NCBI RefSeq assembly: GCF_026248825.1
Contig: NZ_CP110973.1
Span: forward strand, 2,313,001-2,377,000
DNA from: Larkinella insperata
GTDB taxonomy: Bacteria > Bacteroidota > Bacteroidia > Cytophagales > Spirosomataceae
Length of the DNA: 64,000 bases
Reading direction: 5' to 3'
Below, in pieces: positions 61,634 to 64,000 of this stretch. The position numbers and the translations under genes are program-made. Within the stretch, counting starts at the first letter, position 1, and the number at the start of each line of letters is the position of its first letter. The notes under the pieces were generated by a model. That model searched no databases, was not told the DNA's origin, and saw only the letters and a list, made by a program, of their open reading frames with translations.

Positions 61634-62944
61634 TTACAAAACGACCTCGCCATAGAGGTCAAATTCGTGGGCTTCCGTAATCCGTACGTTGGCAAAGTCG
61701 CCCAGACGAACGTACTGGCTGGCCGGCACCAGAACTTCGTTGTCCACTTCGGGCGAATCGAACTCCGTGCGACCGATAAAAAAGCCGCCCTCTTTGCGGT
61801 CGAACAGCACTTTGTAAGTCTTACCGAGTTTTTCCTGATTCAGTTCTGAAGAGATTCCCTGCTGCAGTTCCATGATGGCATCGGCGCGTTCCTGCTTGAT
61901 ATCGGTCGGAATGTCGTCGGGCATGGTGTAAGAATGCGTGTTGTCCTCGTGCGAATAGGTGAAGGCTCCCAACCGGTCGAAGCGCATCCGTTCAACAAAG
62001 TCGTAGGTTTCGTCGAACATCGATTCCGTTTCGCCGGGGTGGCCGACGATCAGGGTAGTCCGAAGGGCAATATCGGGTACTTTCTCGCGGATGCTGTAAA
62101 TCAGCGCTTCGGTTTTCTCGCGCGTAATGCCCCGGCGCATGAGTTTGAGCAGTTCGGTAGAGCCGGTTTGCAGCGGCATGTCGAGGTACTTACAGACGTT
62201 CGACCGCTCGCGCATCACATCCAGTACATCCATCGGAAAACCCGACGGGTAGGCATACTGCAACCGAATCCAGTCGATGCCTGCTACGTCGGCCAACCGG
62301 TTGATCAGATCGGCCAGGGTGCGTTTCCGTTCAAGATCCAGACCATAGTAGGTTAAGTCCTGGGCAATCAAAATCAGTTCTTTGGTGCCACGCCGGGCCA
62401 GTGAGTGAGCCTCTTTCACCAGTTCTTCGGCCGGGCGCGAGACGTGGTGACCGCGCATAAGCGGAATGGCGCAGAAGGAACAGGGCCGGTCGCATCCCTC
62501 GGCAATTTTCAGGTACGCGTAATGGGCGGGAGTAGTCAGAAGCCGTTCGCCCACCAGTTCGTGTTTGTAATCGGCTTTCAGCGTTTTGAGCAGCCGCGGC
62601 AGTTCGTTGGTGCCGAACCAGGCGTCAACGGTGGGAATTTCCACTTCCAGCTCGTCTTTATAGCGGTGCGACAGACAACCCGTCACATACACTTTATCGA
62701 CCACACCCGCGTCTTTGGCGTCAACGTACCGCAGGATGGTGTTGATCGATTCCTCCTTTGCGTTATCAATGAAACCGCAGGTATTAATCACCACAATATT
62801 AGCATCGTCTTTCTTCGATTCGTGCGAAACGTTGTAGCCGTTGCCTTTCAACTGGGTGTAAAGTACTTCCGAGTCGACCAGGTTCTTGGAGCAACCCAGC
62901 GTGACGATATTAATTTTATTCGAGCGTAAGCCTTTTGTTTTCAA
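61634..62944 (-). CDS. rimO: Ribosomal protein S12 methylthiotransferase
   Basis: 436 residues. The N-terminal MTTase cluster cysteines are C18 (TLGCSKN), C56 (NTCGF) and C90 (VTGCLSH). The radical-SAM C-x3-C-x2-C is C151, C155 and C158 (CDRPCSFCAIP), and a C-terminal TRAM domain follows (about 370-436). It adds a methylthio group to Asp of ribosomal protein S12. The start codon is TTG at 62944; no ATG precedes the first cysteine, and this start fits the family. MiaB is excluded by the KNLVDSE wording and spacing. Confidence 0.94.
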   Translation of the reverse strand: MKTKGLRSNKINIVTLGCSKNLVDSEVLYTQLKGNGYNVSHESKKDDANIVVINTCGFIDNAKEESINTILRYVDAKDAGVVDKVYVTGCLSHRYKDELEVEIPTVDAWFGTNELPRLLKTLKADYKHELVGERLLTTPAHYAYLKIAEGCDRPCSFCAIPLMRGHHVSRPAEELVKEAHSLARRGTKELILIAQDLTYYGLDLERKRTLADLINRLADVAGIDWIRLQYAYPSGFPMDVLDVMRERSNVCKYLDMPLQTGSTELLKLMRRGITREKTEALIYSIREKVPDIALRTTLIVGHPGETESMFDETYDFVERMRFDRLGAFTYSHEDNTHSYTMPDDIPTDIKQERADAIMELQQGISSELNQEKLGKTYKVLFDRKEGGFFIGRTEFDSPEVDNEVLVPASQYVRLGDFANVRITEAHEFDLYGEVVL

Positions 62945-62966
62945 AACAGACTAAGATTAAAAACGG

Positions 62967-62988
62967 ATCACCCTGATTTACAGGATTG
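62967..62988. repeat. Degenerate AATCCTG-type intergenic repeat upstream of rimO
   Basis: Read on the minus strand, CAATCCTGTAAATCAGG followed by GTGAT resembles degenerate AATCCTGTAAATCCTG sequences that I recall scattered between genes in Bacteroidota. Only this one copy is seen here. The rest of 62989-63111 shows a GACGGT/ACCGTC pair and nothing else identifiable. Confidence 0.3.
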
Positions 62989-63111
62989 CCTTTACAGCGG
63001 ATGACGGACGGTATGCCCGACAAAATTAAATAATATAGCGTAAGCGGTAACCGTCTTAGCAGAACACCGCTACTTTTTACAAAGTTCGGAAAAGTACAAT
63101 TCAGGAGAAAG

Positions 63112-63762
63112 TTATGGGGCAATTATCCACGGAATTTTATGCGGAACGCAACGGGTTGGAACGGTTTTGAAGTAATCGGTGATCGAATAATCCAGGTAGC
63201 TTTTGTTGTGGTTCAGATAAATCCGGCGACCGTCTTTCAAGATAAAACAAAAATAATGGTATCCACCGACCATTTTGCTGGATTCAGGACCCGGCGCGTG
63301 AATTTCGACTGCTTCCACGTCGGATGCCGTAATGCGAACAAGGCCGTCGGCAGCAGCGATCTCAAGACTTTTGTCCGCTGGATCCAACGTGATGGTTCTT
63401 GCCTTCGTAATGAGCCAGTACTGCCACTCCAGTTTGAAAAGCAGCGCAATAAACCACAACGAATAAAAGGCTACTGCCACGCCCGACCAAACGATGCCCC
63501 AATGCCAGTAAGCCGTTGCAAAGCGCTCAGCAATGAAGAACATGCAATAGAGCAGCAAGAGATTGAAGAAAATGAGAACGAGTAAGGAGAGAAAGGCAAA
63601 GCGGCTGAAGTACTCCCCTTTGCTGACCTGATAGGTAACCCGAACTACTAACGGCGACTCATTGCCCATCGATTTGGCCGTATACCGGATTAGCCGGTAG
63701 ATTACCCAGCCGAAGGGAAACACAACGGCAGCCATGATCAGTAGGGCGTTCAGCACGTTCAT
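63112..63762 (-). CDS. Small membrane protein with PH-like C-terminal domain
   Basis: 216 residues. Three hydrophobic segments are visible: about 6-24, 58-78 (LSLLVLIFFNLLLLYCMFF) and 90-108. After KLEWQYWLITKARTITLDP (about 113-131) comes a soluble beta domain with the WYxxT-like pattern of bacterial PH-type proteins (IAAADGLVRITASDVEAVE, then GGYHYFCFILKDGRRIYLN). Function unknown. The right-edge gene ends seven bases upstream of its ATG on the same strand, so the two are likely co-transcribed. Confidence 0.75.
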   Translation of the reverse strand: MNVLNALLIMAAVVFPFGWVIYRLIRYTAKSMGNESPLVVRVTYQVSKGEYFSRFAFLSLLVLIFFNLLLLYCMFFIAERFATAYWHWGIVWSGVAVAFYSLWFIALLFKLEWQYWLITKARTITLDPADKSLEIAAADGLVRITASDVEAVEIHAPGPESSKMVGGYHYFCFILKDGRRIYLNHNKSYLDYSITDYFKTVPTRCVPHKIPWIIAP

Positions 63763-63768
63763 AGACGG

Positions 63769-64000
63769 TCAATATACCGCCTGATACGTAATTTCAAACG
63801 TGATCGATGACTGGCGGTTTTTCTCGACCGTTACCGGAAAAATATGGTTCTGCGTGTCAAACAGGTTCGCGTATAAACCTTTTTGTTCCTGCACGAAAAT
63901 GGAATACGTGCCCGGTGCCAGATCAACGCAGAACTTGCCATCTTTATCCGACTGGACTTTTTTAATGAGCCGGGTGTTGACTCTGGTGTAAAAACCGTCG
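63769..64000 (-). CDS. Carboxypeptidase-regulatory-like protein, C-terminal part (5' end outside window)
   Basis: The minus-strand frame is open from the right edge to a TGA at 63771-63769, giving at least 76 codons of product. The visible protein includes GFYTRVNTRLIKKVQSD, DGKFCVDLAPGTYSIFV and a beta-rich end (SITFEITYQAVY). This is the wording of carboxypeptidase-regulatory-like (CarboxypepD_reg) domains that end many Bacteroidota surface or lipoproteins. The start codon and any signal lie beyond 64000. It probably forms one leftward unit with the membrane-protein gene seven bases away. Confidence 0.75.
   Translation of the reverse strand, partial: DGFYTRVNTRLIKKVQSDKDGKFCVDLAPGTYSIFVQEQKGLYANLFDTQNHIFPVTVEKNRQSSITFEITYQAVY

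Noticed and set aside
1..64000. tRNA, rRNA, insertion sequences, prophage or integrase genes
   Set aside because: No transposase, integrase or RNA-gene-like sequence was recognised in any gap; gaps are short and mostly explained by promoters, terminators or hairpins.

Overview
This window looks like an ordinary chromosomal segment of a Bacteroidota bacterium, most probably a Cytophagales/Spirosoma-Larkinella type. Four things point there: TonB-dependent receptors with an N-terminal carboxypeptidase-regulatory-like domain, an ECF sigma factor next to crtI-crtB, very weak Shine-Dalgarno signals, and several promoters that fit the Bacteroidota -7 consensus TAnnTTTG. GC content looks moderate (a little above half, by eye). 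I see no rRNA, tRNA, insertion sequence, prophage, integrase or CRISPR array. Coding density is high, and only one gene-free stretch exceeds 300 bases (3928-4329).

Layout. 1-3.9 kb: the end of a beta-lactamase-family hydrolase, an SDR protein and a TonB-dependent receptor with a promoter-embedded palindrome. 4.0-7.5 kb: an ECF-type sigma factor followed by tandem terminators and the carotenoid genes crtI-crtB. 7.7-14.3 kb: a small secreted protein, gatB, a TlpA-like thioredoxin, proC, purB and a GlpF-type channel. 14.3-17.4 kb: biotin genes bioF-bioD-bioA (leftward), preceded by an inverted pair of perfect DnaA-box words. 17.6-21.7 kb: a leftward amino-sugar set (murQ, an MDR reductase, a GH109-like oxidoreductase, nagB). 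21.9-34.2 kb: a 12-kb branched-chain amino acid supercluster, ilvD-ilvB-ilvN-(membrane protein)-ilvC-ilvA-leuC-leuD-leuB-leuA. Three of its gaps hold strong RNA/DNA secondary structure: ilvB/ilvN, ilvC/ilvA and leuD/leuB. 34.3-47.2 kb: prmA, a 1596-residue exported protein of unknown function, upp, an envelope group (Wzi-like, gmhA, AsmA-like) and an O-methyltransferase. 47.3-53.2 kb: a cupin protein with an anti-sigma-like N-terminus, a surface-type protein, gcvT, comB, a TPR histidine kinase and an acyl carrier protein. 53.3-58.1 kb: a tripartite efflux operon (emrA-emrB-tolC) divergent from its MarR-family regulator, with two matching operators bracketing the efflux promoter. 58.2-64.0 kb: a succinate-semialdehyde dehydrogenase, a 7TMR-DISM histidine kinase, rimO, a small membrane protein and the end of a carboxypeptidase-regulatory-like protein cut by the right edge.

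How the genes work together. The ilv/leu run encodes every enzyme from threonine/pyruvate to the keto-acids of Ile, Val and Leu (the final transaminase is absent). The efflux operon with its MarR gene is a self-contained regulated drug/solvent export unit. murQ and nagB belong to cell-wall amino-sugar recovery. The most interesting unexplained signals are non-coding: a 122-nt nested stem-loop immediately upstream of ilvA, a nearly bulge-free palindromic element between ilvB and ilvN, octamer repeats between leuD and leuB, and operator-like palindromes at the receptor, sigma-factor and efflux promoters. No convincingly new multi-gene system was found; the 1596-residue protein and the structured leaders are the best candidates for something undescribed.
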